Source: Ceratodon purpureus
Lineage: Eukaryota; Streptophyta; Bryopsida; Pseudoditrichales; Ditrichaceae
Assembly: GCA_014871385.1 (NCBI GenBank)
Contig: CM026430.1
Span: 17,405,933 to 17,469,932, forward strand
Direction: 5' to 3'
Length of the DNA: 64,000 bases
Shown here: positions 33,438 to 45,956 of the stretch, in pieces
Position numbering within the stretch: position 1 is the stretch's first letter
How the letters are laid out: each line of letters starts with the position of its first letter
The notes under the pieces: model-generated
What the model saw: only the letters and a program-made list of their open reading frames with translations
Told to the model about the DNA's origin: nothing
The model's database searches: none
Made by a program: the position numbers and the translations under genes

Positions 33438-33839
33438 CATTAGTGGAAATTAAAATGGGGTCTTCAACGGGCCTTGTAAGACAGCCCGAAGGTAGGTGAA
33501 CTGCTGCCCGCTGACACCTCTCTGCGAAATCTCATTGGTGGATATCATGCCCGCTGACAACAAAATTCGCCCCGCTAACAATAGAATCCGCTACTGTCCA
33601 ATGGGATGACAACAGTGGGCACACGCTCGTTGACAGTGTCATTACTGCTCGTATTGTCCAATGAGGTAACAGCAGTGGGCAACGCCTTCGCTGCAAGCGA
33701 TTGGCTGGACCCCCCAAACGCCAATTTGGCGACCTGCTGGCACCATTGGTGCCAGCAGGTAAAGTGCACGGGCATGGCCAAATTTTGAGGCACGGATTCC
33801 GACCAAAGGCCCGTTGGAGACCCCATTTTTTTCCTAATG
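33438..33839. mobile_element. MITE-like element, about 400 bp
   Basis: The left end, cattagtggaaattaaaatg then gggtcttcaacgggcctt, matches the reverse complement of the right end, cattaggaaaaaaatggggt then ctccaacgggcctt. The inverted repeat is about 35 bp. The interior has scattered cccgctgaca and gtccaatg motifs and no coding capacity. A clear target duplication was not found, so the superfamily is open. Confidence 0.7.
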
Positions 33840-34486
33840 GGCTTTTGAATCATACCTCAAGGCTGCTTCCACTTGATTGTCTAGGAGGGAGTTCAAGGCA
33901 GCGTTCTACTGGCTGGCTGCCTAGTCAAACCCTAAGACAGCCTCCACTTATTGGTTGGGGGAGAGCTTCAGACAGCTTCCACCTGACTAGTGACTGAATC
34001 AACCCTTGGAGTTGTTACCACCTGGTTGATTAGGGCAAAGCATGTGTTTGTTTTCTTCTGACTAGTTACTGAATTAATTCTCTAAACTGTAGCCACCTGA
34101 TTGGCTCGAGAGGAGCTCAATATTGCATCCATCTGGCTAACTGTGTGAGGATTCTGATCAATGGCTGCTTGTATGGTCTGCTGTGGTCTATTTGTCGCTT
34201 TTTTCTTCCTTGAATCAGGTAAGTGGACAGCTCTCTTCATGCTAGGATACCTGCCATACTTGCCTGGAGACCATCCCATGGAGACTTCTTCCTCATTATC
34301 TGAACCTACAGGTGATTCCAACATTTATTGCACCTTCTGTGATGTAAGTATGAGTGGAGGAATACCTTGCATTCTATTAAATGAGGCCTGCAGCCATTGA
34401 GTCAATATTTGTGGCTGGGGCGGTGGCTTGTGATTTCTCTGTACACTCGAGTCTGTCGATGATGCCGTAGGTCCGCTCCTTGGCTC

Positions 34487-34497
34487 CACCATCAGTT

Positions 34498-34529
<32 letters not shown>

Positions 34530-34652
34530 AAGCAAATGAAGAGAAATTCATTGCAAGAAGAAACCAGTACAAACCCTCATCAGACGAAACGTCCAGGGTA
34601 GGGAGAGAGCCAAAGTCACCAATTCACAACAATCTGACACCATCAGTTGTTT
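34487..34652 (-). mobile_element. Short poly(A) retroposon (SINE or truncated LINE) with 15-bp target duplication
   Basis: The insert 34502-34637 reads on the minus strand as about 110 bp ending ttcatttgcttca followed by a run of about 28 A. It is flanked by caccatcagttgttt at 34487-34501 and 34638-34652, a perfect 15-bp duplication. No convincing pol III A and B boxes were seen, so a 5'-truncated LINE end is an equal possibility. Confidence 0.8.
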
Positions 34653-35803
34653 AGCCCCAACCCCAGCTGGATTCTTCTTTTTCCTGCAGTTCACTATTAC
34701 AAAGCCTTCTCTGTCTGGCCCTTCTATTGTTGCAACCAATTACCTAGCTCCATTGCTTGGGGCTCCCAATTGCTCTCCCTTCCTTTGGCAGGTGGCATTC
34801 TTTTGTGTCCCCTGCTGCATGGTCCGTACTCGCTGAGAGTAGTTCTGGATGGGCCGGTTGTTCCTCCTAGCCTGAATAGAGATTCCATTTGATTTTAACT
34901 CACGACAATCAGCAACTCTATGGTCAAGTGAAATGGTCAAGTGAAATGCAAAATTTGCATCTCACTGGGACATGATCATATAAAATGAGAATGGAATTTA
35001 TCACCCCCTAAAGTCCTTTGATGCATAAGGCAGATGGCCATCCCTGTGATGCATCAATTCCTACACAAAATCTAGAATCTCTAAGAGTTCTATTAAAGAG
35101 GTCAGCTGCATAGATAGGTTCAAAAGCTGATGCTATGTAGCCTTCTACTGGTTTAAACTCTTGGAGGAGTTTTACAAGGCTAATCCATGTAGGTATCTTT
35201 AACCATCCTAGGAATTTTGGATCAAAATTGGGAACTCACTTTTGATAGATGCAAGTTCCCTATGGTGTGGAGTGGGGTGTGAGGGTTAACACCTATCTAG
35301 TAATTTGCACATCAGGGGAAGATAAAAAAATGAAGCCTCTGCCCATGTCAAGTTTGTATGACACAACATCATATCCTGATTTTCTATCGATAAATTGGAT
35401 CCAGTAAGAGTAGGCATTGCATATAATTTTCTTACTCAAGAAACTGGCTACAATGGTGTGTTCCTCTAAGAAGGAAGCCTCCCTCTGAATCACGTTCATG
35501 TCCAGCTCTGGTGCAAGGCTAACATGTCTCATAAAGAGACCATGGTAGTTTCTTCCAAGGGCTTCTGGTAACACCTCTCATGGTTTGGTAAAATATGGAT
35601 TGATGGACCCATCTTTTTCAACTCTGTGGCTGAGTGGGGGATAAGCCATAACAAAATAAAAAACAGCCGTCTTTGAAGAGGATCTTGAGTCTAGGTCTGC
35701 GAGCTTTGGATCCTACTCTCCATGTCCTCCACTTGTGACCATATCTCATTATGTGTGCATTTGACCCTCCATACGTGACAATACTGGTAACTCCGTGACT
35801 CAA

Positions 35804-36840
35804 TCAACTAATCTCAGCATGAAAATTACTAGTCACCCATGTATTCTCTTGAGCACCGTGGCTCGTTGCCAACACAGATGCTCGCTATCTGCTCCGCTGC
35901 TCTTGTCGCTGAAATGAGCTTGCGTGATCGCTCGCAACTGAAAACCCTTGTGCGCAGAAGCTCGCTATCAACACCGTTACTTGTTACCTGCTTCGCAGCT
36001 CCTATCGACGCAGATAGTGACATGCGTACTAGCTCGCTCCTTAAATCCTTGATTGATCAATCACAGAGATGGTTTGGAACGTGATCTAACTAAACCCTAA
36101 CTCCGCCGCCTTAGGGTATCACAAGTTGCAACACAGATTGTAGCTAAGAACACACCGTATGTTGTTGCCAATCCAAATTAACAACTTACTACACAAGAGA
36201 TGCATTCTCCGAATTAAACCGACGAGTTGCCACAGGATCCGGCGTGCAGCGAGCCATACTCGCGTCTGGTCGTTCCGGCGCTGTTTAGAAGAAAAGTCCT
36301 CTTGATTAGTCACTCAAGGGTTGATTCCGTGTGTGAACACCATTGAACCGTGCAATGGTCCAATGAATAAAAAATAATTAAACACGACGAGGTTGCACTG
36401 TGAAATGGCGCAAATGGGCCCGTGTGGTTGCTGAAATACACAATCATTAATAGAAGGGGTCCGGGGACGAAGGCCTTCCGGGGCAGGGGGCAGAGGGCAG
36501 AGGGCAGAACGTACCGTTGCGTGGGAGGGAGGGAGTCGGAAGGGAGGGAGGGAGTCGGAAGGGAGGGAGGGTCCGCCACTCAGTGCAGTGCACTGATAGA
36601 TCACTCATCAGCACGGGTCTGCTTTTCTCAAAAGCACTCTCAGTGTAGAAATGAAAAAACAAATGCATAACTTATGATATGTCCCATCTGTCCCATCTGT
36701 CCCCTCTCCACTGAGGGACTAGAGTGCGCTGTGCGCTGTGCCATGTGCCAGGCTCCACCCCAACGCATCCATCGCATCGCCTAACTTAGTCACTTTAAAC
36801 TTTCTCTTGCTCAAGAGAGAGCGAGAGAGGCCCGACCGGC
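35804..36840. other. Region without recognised gene; short purine repeat
   Basis: No supported gene. At 36524-36570 an approximately 18-bp unit (gggagggagtcggaag) is repeated about three times. Open frames here are low-complexity artefacts. The segment 35830-36300 has many short direct motifs (gctcgctatc) but no recognised element. Confidence 0.5.
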
Positions 36841-36846
36841 GACCAC

Positions 36847-36932
36847 CCCTCTCCTCTCCTCTCCTCTCCTCTCCTCTCCTCTCCTCTCCTCTCCTCTCCT
36901 CTCCTCTCCTCTCCTCTCCTCTCCTCTCCTCT
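36847..36932. repeat. (TCTCC)n pentanucleotide microsatellite
   Basis: An uninterrupted pentamer repeat of about 17 units is followed by tccttcctt and ctccctccc runs and a 21-nt C tract at 37030-37050. It lies 0.8 kb upstream of the ankyrin gene, in a strongly pyrimidine-rich plus strand. This is typical of core-promoter or 5' UTR pyrimidine patches, although longer than usual. Confidence 0.9.
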
Positions 36933-37781
36933 GCAGCCCTTCCTTCCTTCCTTCCTTCGGCCGTGCTCCGACCCTTGGCCCTCCTTCGTCTGCCTTCCTC
37001 TCTCTCTCCCCCTCCCTCCCTCCCTCCCTCCCCCCCCCCCCCCCCCCCCCAAGGCTCTTGTCTCCCACTCTCTCCCGCACTTGCACTTCCCCCCCTTCGC
37101 TTGCACTTCCACCGTTTCGAGCCCTTCGTCGGCGTCCTCATTTTTGACTCACACATCCCTTAGCAACCTCCTCCTCTCTCCTCTCCTCTCCCCTTCCCCC
37201 CCTCCCCTACCTTCCCTCTGCCTGCCCCAGTTTCCTTTCTCCTCTTCCTACTGCGTCCGTTCCTCTACCTCATATCCTTTCCGCAATCCAGATTCCATTC
37301 TTTCATTTGTCCATTCATGATCACACCTTTGCTTGTGCCACTCCCCGGCTTGTTGCCAATTCACCACTCCACCAATTTCCCATCACTACCAGTTTGGCGG
37401 CGTCTCCAAAGAGAACGACAGCCCGCCATTCTGTGAACAGGTACGCCCTTCTGCTTTCCAATCTCCACTTGTAACAGGTACGCTGCTAGGTCAATATCAA
37501 TTATCAGATATCTTCTGCCATTTCCGTACGCGCCCACCAGGTGTTTTCATATCCCCTCACCCACGACGCCTTCATTATGATGTACCTGCGATGTTCCTGA
37601 CACCATTGCAAGAAATTTGTTCGGGCATTTTAAATTGGACCTTCCTCCACATTCCAAAACCCCGATGCCTTTGTGTAGAGACTCGTGGAATTAGGAACGT
37701 TTCCCTACTCAATAGAAAATCGAATTTATCCTGAAATTAGCACTCATATAGGCATGTGAAATTGTAGTGAGCGTTCAGGTG

Positions 37782-40070
37782 ATGGCCGAGGCGGAGGCGG
37801 AGGGAGCGTATGCATCGCAGCTACATTTTGCTGTCAAGGAGAACGACGTGGAAAGGGTGCGGAGTTTGCTGCAAGAGGGAAGCAGTGCGAAGGTGACTAG
37901 CCGGGATGCCGTTGGCCGGACGCCACTGCATTGGGCTTTAGTGTTCGGAAATGATGAAGCCGCCAAAGTGCTGATCATTAATACGCCACGACGGGCTCTC
38001 GATACACGTGACCAGCAAGGTTGCACACCTCTGCACTATGCCGCAGCTCGGGCCTATGCCACCATGGCCAGGGTGCTCATTGAGAGAGGAGCTTCCATTA
38101 ATGCTGTGGATGCGAAACAGAGGACTCCGCTGCATTACGCCGCTCAGCAGACTAGTCCTGAGATGGTCGAGCTTCTCGTCAGCCGGGGCGCTGAAAAAGG
38201 CCTTTCGAATGTGCAAGGGGAATTGCCTCTTGATGTTGCCCTCAAATGGGGCTCCCTCTCGTCCATTCCATGCTTGACACCTGATCCCGCTAATACGACG
38301 ACGACCACGGCCAGCGACAAGGTGAGAAAATCCTGGAACTACACTTTCTTAGGCATCAATTTTTCATTTAGCTTTTGATCCTCAATAAGTATATGCGGTT
38401 CGTTACATACATCTGAGTCTAGTTTATGACTTTCATGATAGCAGCAGCTGGTGGAGATCCAAAAGAATACCACTGTAAGCTCTGCTCCTGTCGAGGGAAA
38501 GCCATCCTCAAGGAAGGGTCCGTCACTTGAAAAACTATTGAGTGTGTGGAAGGCAGCGGAGACCGAGACTCGCAGGAAGAAAGAGGCCAAACTGGCGGCT
38601 GCCCACAAGGTACACTATCAAATTCTGGCATGGGACTACCCTGCCTCCTTCAGAACTGTTCATATTCTTAAGAGTTTGAATTATTTCCGATGTCCTTCGT
38701 ATCGTTCAACGAATTCGAGTAAACAATGCCTCTAGCATGGTGCACATGACTCGTGGAATGTCCCATTCCAAAATTCTTCCTGGATGGTTTGATTAATAAT
38801 GTGAGTGATTTTTCCAGAAGTCCTCGAAATAGAATGCCATGACGATTCTTCCCATTCAAGGACTGAAATTTTGCATTTCTTAACAGGCGAACGCTGCTTT
38901 GGAAGAAGCGCTGAGAGCATGGAGGGAGGTAGAGCATGCGAATAAGCCCCAAAGACGTTCAGATGAACCAAGCTCAAACTCTGACAAGGCTTCAACATCT
39001 ATGTCAGGGTCTAAATCCGGTGTTTTCACGGGTTTGTCAGTTGAAATTGGAAATGGTCCTTCATCATGTGACGACGACGACTCTGCCCTGACGTCGCGCA
39101 CTGTAAGAATTTTGCTTATCCTTATGATCACACCTAAAAAATTACTTAGTGTAACGATTTCATTATTGGAAAGTGGGGCGTAGCGAATGTAGCTATTGAC
39201 TATTAGCGCTGTCTTTGGCTCTTGCAGCAGAGGAGAGATCTATCTTGGTGCACAGAATGGGATGTGCAAGAGTGTGTATCGGAAGAGGCACAAGCCCAGT
39301 CGCCGAGGGAGAGGAAGCTGACATCCAGTGCATTGAAAGAAGAAACCCATCCCTGGGTACAGGTACCAACGTATAAACAGACGTTGGACATCAGTTTTGA
39401 TAACACTAGGATTCTTAGAAGATCAAATTCTTTTGATAGATCTCATTTTACCATACTGGTTGGGGGACTGGCCACTAAGTTGCCTTTCATGTCCAGCTTG
39501 GAGGTTTATTGAGCCTGCTACACATCATTGTATGTCTTTGTTGATAGTAGGAGATGTAGCATATTTTCACAGCGATGTGCTGCAATGATGGTCACGAAGT
39601 TAGTAAGGCCATGGCCTCCAATGTATCAATAATATTCTTGATAGATAGATCTTTGGTGCTGAAATATGCCCGCCTGTTGAACGCTCTTCTAACATGTTGA
39701 GACGTTCTTTGCTAACTGCATATGCAATTTTCGACAACATGGGTTTAGTTAATACCCGTCAACGTTGGTTCCTCAAGCTACTCTATCTATTTCCATCTAC
39801 TCACTATTCCTCGCTTTTGACTTTCATGACGCAGTTTCCTTTGATGAAACGATTGAGTAGCTAATGTCGATTGAAGAAATCCCTGTTGCCTAAACAAATT
39901 TGATTATTTGCGTACATTGTCAGTATATGCTTAGTTGTCCTGAATTATACCCTTGCTTAACACAAGGAAGGGAGATTCTGACCACGACAATCCCTCTGCA
40001 GGTGTGGCCTGCGCGCAAAGCAGATGGAGCCTCCTCATCTTCTGCTTTACCTGCTGTATCAACCGATTAA
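37782..40070 (+). CDS. Ankyrin-repeat protein (about 375 aa)
   Basis: Exons are 37782-38321, 38442-38609, 38887-39102, 39228-39362 and 40002-40070, all in phase 0 with GT-AG borders. The first exon encodes about four to five ankyrin repeats over residues 10-170 (GRTPLHWALVFGNDEAAKVL, GCTPLHYAAARAYATMARVL, RTPLHYAAQQTSPEMVELL). The C-terminal half is charged and partly helical (LEKLLSVWKAAETETRRKKE, LEEALRAWREVEHANK), then Ser/Asp-rich. There is no membrane segment or enzyme domain. The ATG follows ttcag|gtg, so a 5' UTR intron with donor at about 37441 (gaacag|gtacgcc) is plausible. It probably acts as a protein-binding adaptor; the partner is unknown. A possible alternative last exon begins near 40300. 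Confidence 0.8.
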
Positions 40071-40688
40071 TCAATCACCTGTTACACGACGTCGCATCCA
40101 CATTGGTTATGTAATACGCTCATTGACGTAGTTACTTCAAGGTAATACGAATCGACACATGCCTTGTGCAGGATAATTCTATTGAGTCATATCCTAATGG
40201 ATTTTCTCGAGTGGCTGTCAAATGTTCTAAATACTGTGTTTCTTAAGGAGTTGAAGGACGCAAAAGTACCTGCCCTTCCCTGATATTGCACTCTGCAGAT
40301 TGACAGACTCGCTTCCTCACCAGTTTTTGAGTACCAATCATATGCGTCGATTTGGACGAGCGTGCCCAAGCAGGCCATGATCGAGGCAGCTGCACGAGCG
40401 CAGACAAACCAGAACAGACGACGAAACAGATCTTCAAAGAGACATAGATTAATTCGCCTAAAAATCGTTTTTTCAGGTGCGGATTCGATACAAAGGCAAG
40501 CAAGAATTGCTCGATTCATCGCAACCAGAAGTGGTTTAAGCACACCTTACGAAAACATGGCGGTAATGTCGAGGGTCTGGATTAGCCCCAGATGTTACCA
40601 TGGTCTGCAGGTCAGAAAGGACATTGGTGTGTGAAAAGTGGATATTGCAACAGGCTAAGAGCGTTTGTAGGGGTTGGAGCATAATAAT

Positions 40689-41960
40689 CTAGATTGGGAG
40701 ATAGAAGCCGTTGACAGTCATGCCGCCATCAATGCTGATGATCTGACCAGTGATGTAAGCAGCGGCGGGCATGCAAAGGAAGGCCACCAAGCCGGCCACC
40801 TCATGGGGCTCGCCCACACGCCGCAAGGGGGTGCGACTCAATACTTCGGCTCTGAAGTCGGCATTGGCCAACACCTGCTGGGCAAGGTCCGTATTGATGT
40901 ACCACGGCGCAACACTGTTGACACGGATGCCGTCCTTGGCCCACTCGCACGCCAAATTTTTGGTGATCTGGTTCATAGCTCCTGCACAACACCCCACCCT
41001 AAGCCACCGTGAGGGGATGCAACTTGGCTGTCTTTCACTTTTGATATGTTTTCACGGGGCAGGCAGCAATCTAGACAAGCGTGCAATGGGAGAATTACGA
41101 GAAGCAGTCCCTTCCACACAAATACCTTTAGTGGCAGCGTACAGAGTACCACTCCGAATAGCGGTGACACCGGCGACGGAGGAAATGAACACAAGGGTGC
41201 CGTTCCCCGAGGCTTTGAGAAGGGGGTGCCCCAGCTGGCTGCAGTGATACGCCGACTCCAAATTGGTGGACATAAGAAACGAGAAATCCTCGCCCGTGTA
41301 GTCTACCGTAGGCTTCCGTACGTTCGTGCCCACATTGTTCACCTGCACCACCCAACCAGCTGACCTTAGGCCTGAAAGGAATAGAAGTAAGTACTAGTGT
41401 GATGCCGGAGGAGGGAGTAGGGTAATTCCAATTCATGGACATGAACAGCACGAGAGACACGGCCGGTTGCAGTGGAGTAATTATGATTGTATCACCATAC
41501 ATGAACTTACCAGAATGTCCAGAGCATCTCCGAAATGAGCACGCACACTGCGGAACAGCTCCTCGCGAGCTCCGCGCACCGACAAATCGCACACCGAGCC
41601 TTGCACTAGGAGGCCGGCTTGACGCCACGATTCCAAGCTGGATGACAGGCTCTCCTTGGACCTCGCGCAGGTGTACACGGACACCCCCAACCCTGCTAAT
41701 TCCTCCACAATGGCCCGCCTGCAACGCCGCCCACCGCACCACAATGTTGGAGCCACCGAGGAAAGAAACAGCACTGCGTCGCTGCAGCGATGGGAGAGGA
41801 GAGGAGAGGAGAGGAGAGAAGGGAATAGCAACACAAGTTACCCAAGGCCGCGAGTGCCACCGGTGACGAGCGCCGTCTTGCCCTGCAGGTTCCATCGGGC
41901 AGCCAGAGCGGAAGACGAAGGTGCGGAGGGGCCTTCTCCCGCTCCCGGTGACATCGCCAT
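40689..41960 (-). CDS. Tropinone-reductase-like short-chain dehydrogenase (278 aa)
   Basis: Exons on the minus strand are 41960-41842, 41718-41511, 41342-41126 and 40981-40689, with phases that match and a total of 837 nt. The protein has the SDR cofactor motif TGGTRGLG, the NNVG motif (about residues 111-114), the catalytic Ser in FISSVAG (about 163) and YAATK (Tyr about 177, Lys about 181). The C-terminus has [33 protein letters not shown] and [17 protein letters not shown], which are diagnostic of plant tropinone-reductase-like enzymes. These are NADPH-dependent carbonyl reductases, mostly cytosolic. The substrate cannot be inferred, and most family members do not make tropane alkaloids. 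It converges with the ankyrin gene. Intron 1 contains a GGAGA microsatellite. Confidence 0.93.
41791..41820. repeat. (GGAGA)n microsatellite in SDR intron 1
   Basis: About five units of gagag/ggaga occur within the 123-bp first intron. Read on the gene's strand it is the same TCTCC pentamer as at 36847-36932. Confidence 0.8.
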
Positions 41961-42129
41961 TGCCGCCCGCCCGGTGCCTGCCTGCTTGCCTGGCGCTCCT
42001 CAGCCTGCCTGCCTGCCTGCCTGCGAAAACGAGAATGCGCAGTCACTTCCTTGCCGAGCTTCAACTACCTTAGTTCCTCGATTGAGTTCACTTCCATGTT
42101 TGTTGGTTCAACTTAGTTGCAAGGGATGA

Positions 42130-44877
42130 GTCCCCCCCCCGCTCCCCGCGCCACGGCCTCCAGTCAGTCACAAGCCATCCAGTGAGAAAATCTTTTCATC
42201 TGCTCATTCTCATCTTGTATCACTCTCCTCTCCCCTAGGGCCTCTTTCCATATTGGACTAAGTTACTTGACCTGACATTTGGACCATCGGTTCACTGTTT
42301 CCTTACTGCTGTAACCTGTCACCCAACCTTCTTCACCCTTCAACGACAAATTCCTTGCCTGATACCACACCCAAAATCTCTTTTAAACTCCATTTTAAGC
42401 ACAATTATGTTTTTAATTTGCTTTGGCTCTATTCTGAAGAAGTATAGATCTCTTTAAGGTGCTCGGTTTGGCATTCTAAAAAATCCATTTGATACAATTG
42501 AGTGTAACTTATAAGCAAGATTCTTCCAAAATAAAACCAAGCCTGAGGGACTCGGGTGGTTGTTTAAGGGTTAACAACAAGGTTTCAACACAATAAAGAA
42601 TTCAATGCTATTGTTGTCCATGATGTCACCATGGATGTAACGGTGCCAATATGTCACAACTTGATCAAATTTACTACCATGAATTGTTTACTTGGACTTT
42701 GGCCACAAGACAACATTGGCCTACATGATTGAATGTTCATTATGTTAATGGCAATGAGAGTATGATCCTCTTTGGCTCAGATTAAATGAACAACTATATA
42801 AATATGAAAAGACAAGGAAAAAACCAATATTAGTTTGGAAGAAACTTACGATGGAGGCAAAGTTAATATGAGATGTGAAGTGAATTTGAGATGCTAGGTG
42901 TAGGATGACCTTCCATAATATCAACCAACATTAGGTCAACACAAGGGTGGTCCTTTGGTGTGCCTTTGTAACAACAAACTTTATCATTAGAGTGCTAGAA
43001 ACAGACTATCAAGATTAGAATGAGAGCTAAGAAATTATTTTGTAGAATGAAATCAATAACAACGATTGAAGATAAAAACAATGAAGGAAGGACTCTGAAA
43101 AACACCTTACCTTTGCTATAAAGCTAAGGAGCTCATTGTAGGCTAAAGTTAATAATATTGATTCATTGTCAAGGATTGCGTCAAGCAATGAATTCATTAA
43201 GAACTCATCTATTATAGTAACATTCACCATAATAGAAACCAAGACGGGTGCTTGAGTTAGAATTCCATAAGAAGAGTCCCTTTTGGTACTTTTGATTGAT
43301 TCCGTTCAAGCCTCGGATCCTGAGTCAACAATTGGAAAGCAAACTACTAGACTTTTACTTCCTTCTTCCATAGAAGTACCCTCTCTTTGGCCTCCTTAAC
43401 CTTCTGAGCTTTCTTCCAATCCTTCTAAATTTGTTCTTTAAGTACCTTTGCCCACTCCTGCTCATTCTCTATTTCCCTCAGATCATCCATCTCCTCGCTT
43501 GTCTCTCCTATTGCTTCACATGTCATCTTCATCTTCGCCTCAAAAGTTGGAGTAAAGTTGGTAAAAGAGTCTAAATACTAGGCTCCTGAAAAAGATGAGG
43601 AGTGGCCCAAGTTTGTTGTTGGGCGGCAAAAAACATACAAAATGCATTGGGCCAATCTATCCATGCAGCCAAGAACACGGAGAGGTCCTCCTTCTTGATA
43701 GCTTTCTTAAATAAGAGCTCAAACTTGAAGTACATAAATTGCATAAGCAAACATTAAACTAAAAAAATTCTAGAATAAAGAAAGCAATTTAAGTGTAAAC
43801 ATTTATAAGCAATCAAACAATTCAATGTGCACCAAAAAGACAAGAATAAACTTACATAAAGATGACTTTCCAAACAACAAAGTCAGCTCCCTTGAAGGCA
43901 AAGAAGTCATCAAGCATCTTAATGTTTTGTTGACCTCTAAAATAGCTTAAGAACACATGCTCCTATAATTTCATGCGGCACTCCTCTATATATGCGGGCA
44001 ACGCCAAAGGCTCTATGGCCATGTCAACGTTGATAGGAATCATGTCGTGGCGAAGAATTTTGTCAAAAGTACTCGTTGCTAGGTCCTAGACCTACAAACA
44101 CAAATTGAATATCTTTGTGAGAGGTCAAAAATATCGTGACCCTAAGAAAGATATGACATGAGTACAATACATTCACAATTTCTAGGCTTAGACATAACCC
44201 AAAGAACAATATATTCACAATTTCCAAGCTTAGAGAAGACATAGATTGGCAATTTCCGAGGTTAGATAGGTTGCATGACGTTAGCGTCCTTGCAAAATTT
44301 CTGCAACCTTGACTTCTCTCCCATCATGCACCAGATACAAGGCCAATTTGGGCGCAAAGATTAGAAGAAGCAAAGAAAATACGATCTCCAAACTTTAACT
44401 GCCAGCCTCCAGACTTTGTCTCCAAAAGACTCTTTCTTCATGCGAGAACGTACTGTCAAGTTGTGGAGCATGCTAACTCTGAAGATAGAATCTACGGACC
44501 ACGAAGAACAAAAGCTGAAGAAAATCATGGCGTTAAAAAAAAATCAAAATGAGCCTTAGTGGTTATAGATCGACCCCGATATTAATTTTTATGTCTCCAA
44601 TGGTAGACCTTGACGCACTAAAAGAATAACGCAAGTTTGCAAATAGATACTAAACATGACTAGAATTGAGTTGAATATAAGCTGCTGTAGGATGTGGTTC
44701 CGACATGTTGCTGGAAGTACATACAGATTAAGGCTAAAATTTGAAGAAAATAGATAGGTAGAAAAACTGGAAGTAGGGTAGAATTAGCAAATAAGAGATT
44801 GAGATGTTGACAACCGGTCCAGCAAGGAAGAAGCAGTGTAGGAAGACCACTTTTGGATGGATTCAAAATCCAAAAGT
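42130..44877. other. AT-rich stretch, possible transposon relic, no supported gene
   Basis: There is no gene that can be defended. On the minus strand, 43340-43640 holds short charged stretches (EEMDDLREIENEQEWAKVL, then a stop, then KDWKKAQKVKEAKERV) that resemble decayed coding sequence of a plant DNA transposon. The family is not recognised. Confidence 0.4.
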
Positions 44878-44880
44878 CAT
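44878..44880. repeat. 3-bp target duplication (cat), left
   Basis: cat precedes CACTATAAG and recurs at 46800-46802 after ...CTTATAGTG. Confidence 0.85.
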
Positions 44881-45910
44881 CACTATAAGAATCTCGCGTT
44901 TTAGGTGACGTTCTCCAAAAACATGGTCGTGTTTTTTTCATGTCTCTGTGTTAGTCATTCATGTCTTGAGGAACGTGAAGACGTTCACTTGTTTTTTGAG
45001 ATAAAGTGGGCTTATCGTCACCAGACACGAGCGCGCTATCCTAAAAACGCAAAGACGTTTGGAAAAACGTCCGCGTCTATGGGGACGTGGCAGAGGACAT
45101 CCTTGTAGACACGTAATTGCCACGTCAACAACGACCTCGTTTTGACGGACGGTAAAATGGGCGCGAAGTTACGGGGCTGCAAGGTAACTTTCTGCCCACA
45201 GTGAAAAAAACCACAAGAAGGGCAGGGTCAGCAAAGGGAGCAAAAAAAGGCCGAGAGGGATAGAAGAACCTTTTTTTTATTTTTTCTTTATAAATGAAAT
45301 TTACAATATCAAAGTTCTTCTCTCTTTCTTTTTTGGAGATGTCCGCCTGTCTCCAAAGATGTCGACAAAGACATCTGTCGAGACATGGTGATGTTCAATA
45401 ATCCATTTCTCATTCATTGGTGGCAACATTCATCCATCAAGGCTTTAGGTTAGGGTTTTCAGCCTTGGTAGGGTTAGGGTGAGCCGCCACTTCGGCGGCT
45501 TCTCACCTTGTATTTGAGAGCTTGTTTTCAAGCTTTTGGTGTTTTCTTCCTCCTCCATGGACTGTCTCCCATTGTTTTCCCTATCAGTCCCTTGTTTCTT
45601 CTCCAAGTAGAGTGAGATTCACCATAGTTGTAGACCTCTTGTAGGGCTTTCCAATGGTAGTTAGCACGTCCAATTCCGAGTTATAGGTAGTGAGATATTG
45701 CCTCCCAAAGTTGGGGTTGTCAAAGGAGTACGGCTGGAGGAAGGGTCTCGGATTTTTAGCAATCAGTCTGAGGATTTTGATCCTATGCTTTTGAGATTTT
45801 GAGGGTAGATGCACAATCAACTTAGCTTTCCAAAAAGCTAAGGCACGCCTAAGATTAAGCTAGAATGGAGAGATGGCGATCTAAAAACTGAAAGGTACTT
45901 CAAAAAAATC

Positions 45911-45956
<46 letters not shown>

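Larger units (their letters stand above)
32957..35574 (-). pseudogene. LINE ORF1 remnant with CCHC zinc knuckle
   Basis: Fragments include YWIQFIDRKSGYDVVSYKL (35293-35574) and a zinc knuckle CKFCISLDH...RVADC near 34.93 kb (C-x2-C-x4-H-x4-C). The knuckle is disturbed by a short tandem duplication (tggtcaagtgaaa twice at 34921-34947). Downstream are SPGKYGRYPSMKRAVH (34.2 kb) and acidic/Ser-rich pieces to about 33.0 kb. A MITE-like element (33438-33839) and a poly(A) retroposon (34502-34637) interrupt it. Confidence 0.6.
26117..35803 (-). mobile_element. Decayed L1-type LINE retrotransposon with nested insertions
   Basis: On the minus strand, from right to left: ORF1 remnants with a zinc knuckle (35.6-33.0 kb), an endonuclease remnant (32.9-32.1 kb), reverse transcriptase (31.7-30.75 kb and from 28.32 kb), and a C-terminal zf-RVT-like part (about 26.65 kb). 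Frames are interrupted by many stops and shifts, so the copy is dead. A CACTA element, a MITE-like element and a short poly(A) retroposon sit inside it. Both ends are approximate and no target duplication was identified. Confidence 0.75.

Noticed and set aside
36719..37163. Opposing open frames of about 140 codons
   Set aside because: Low-complexity translation of the (TCTCC)n and C tracts.
41128..41895. 255-codon minus frame across the SDR gene
   Set aside because: It reads through SDR introns and shifted frames. The four-exon SDR model explains the region with all catalytic motifs.
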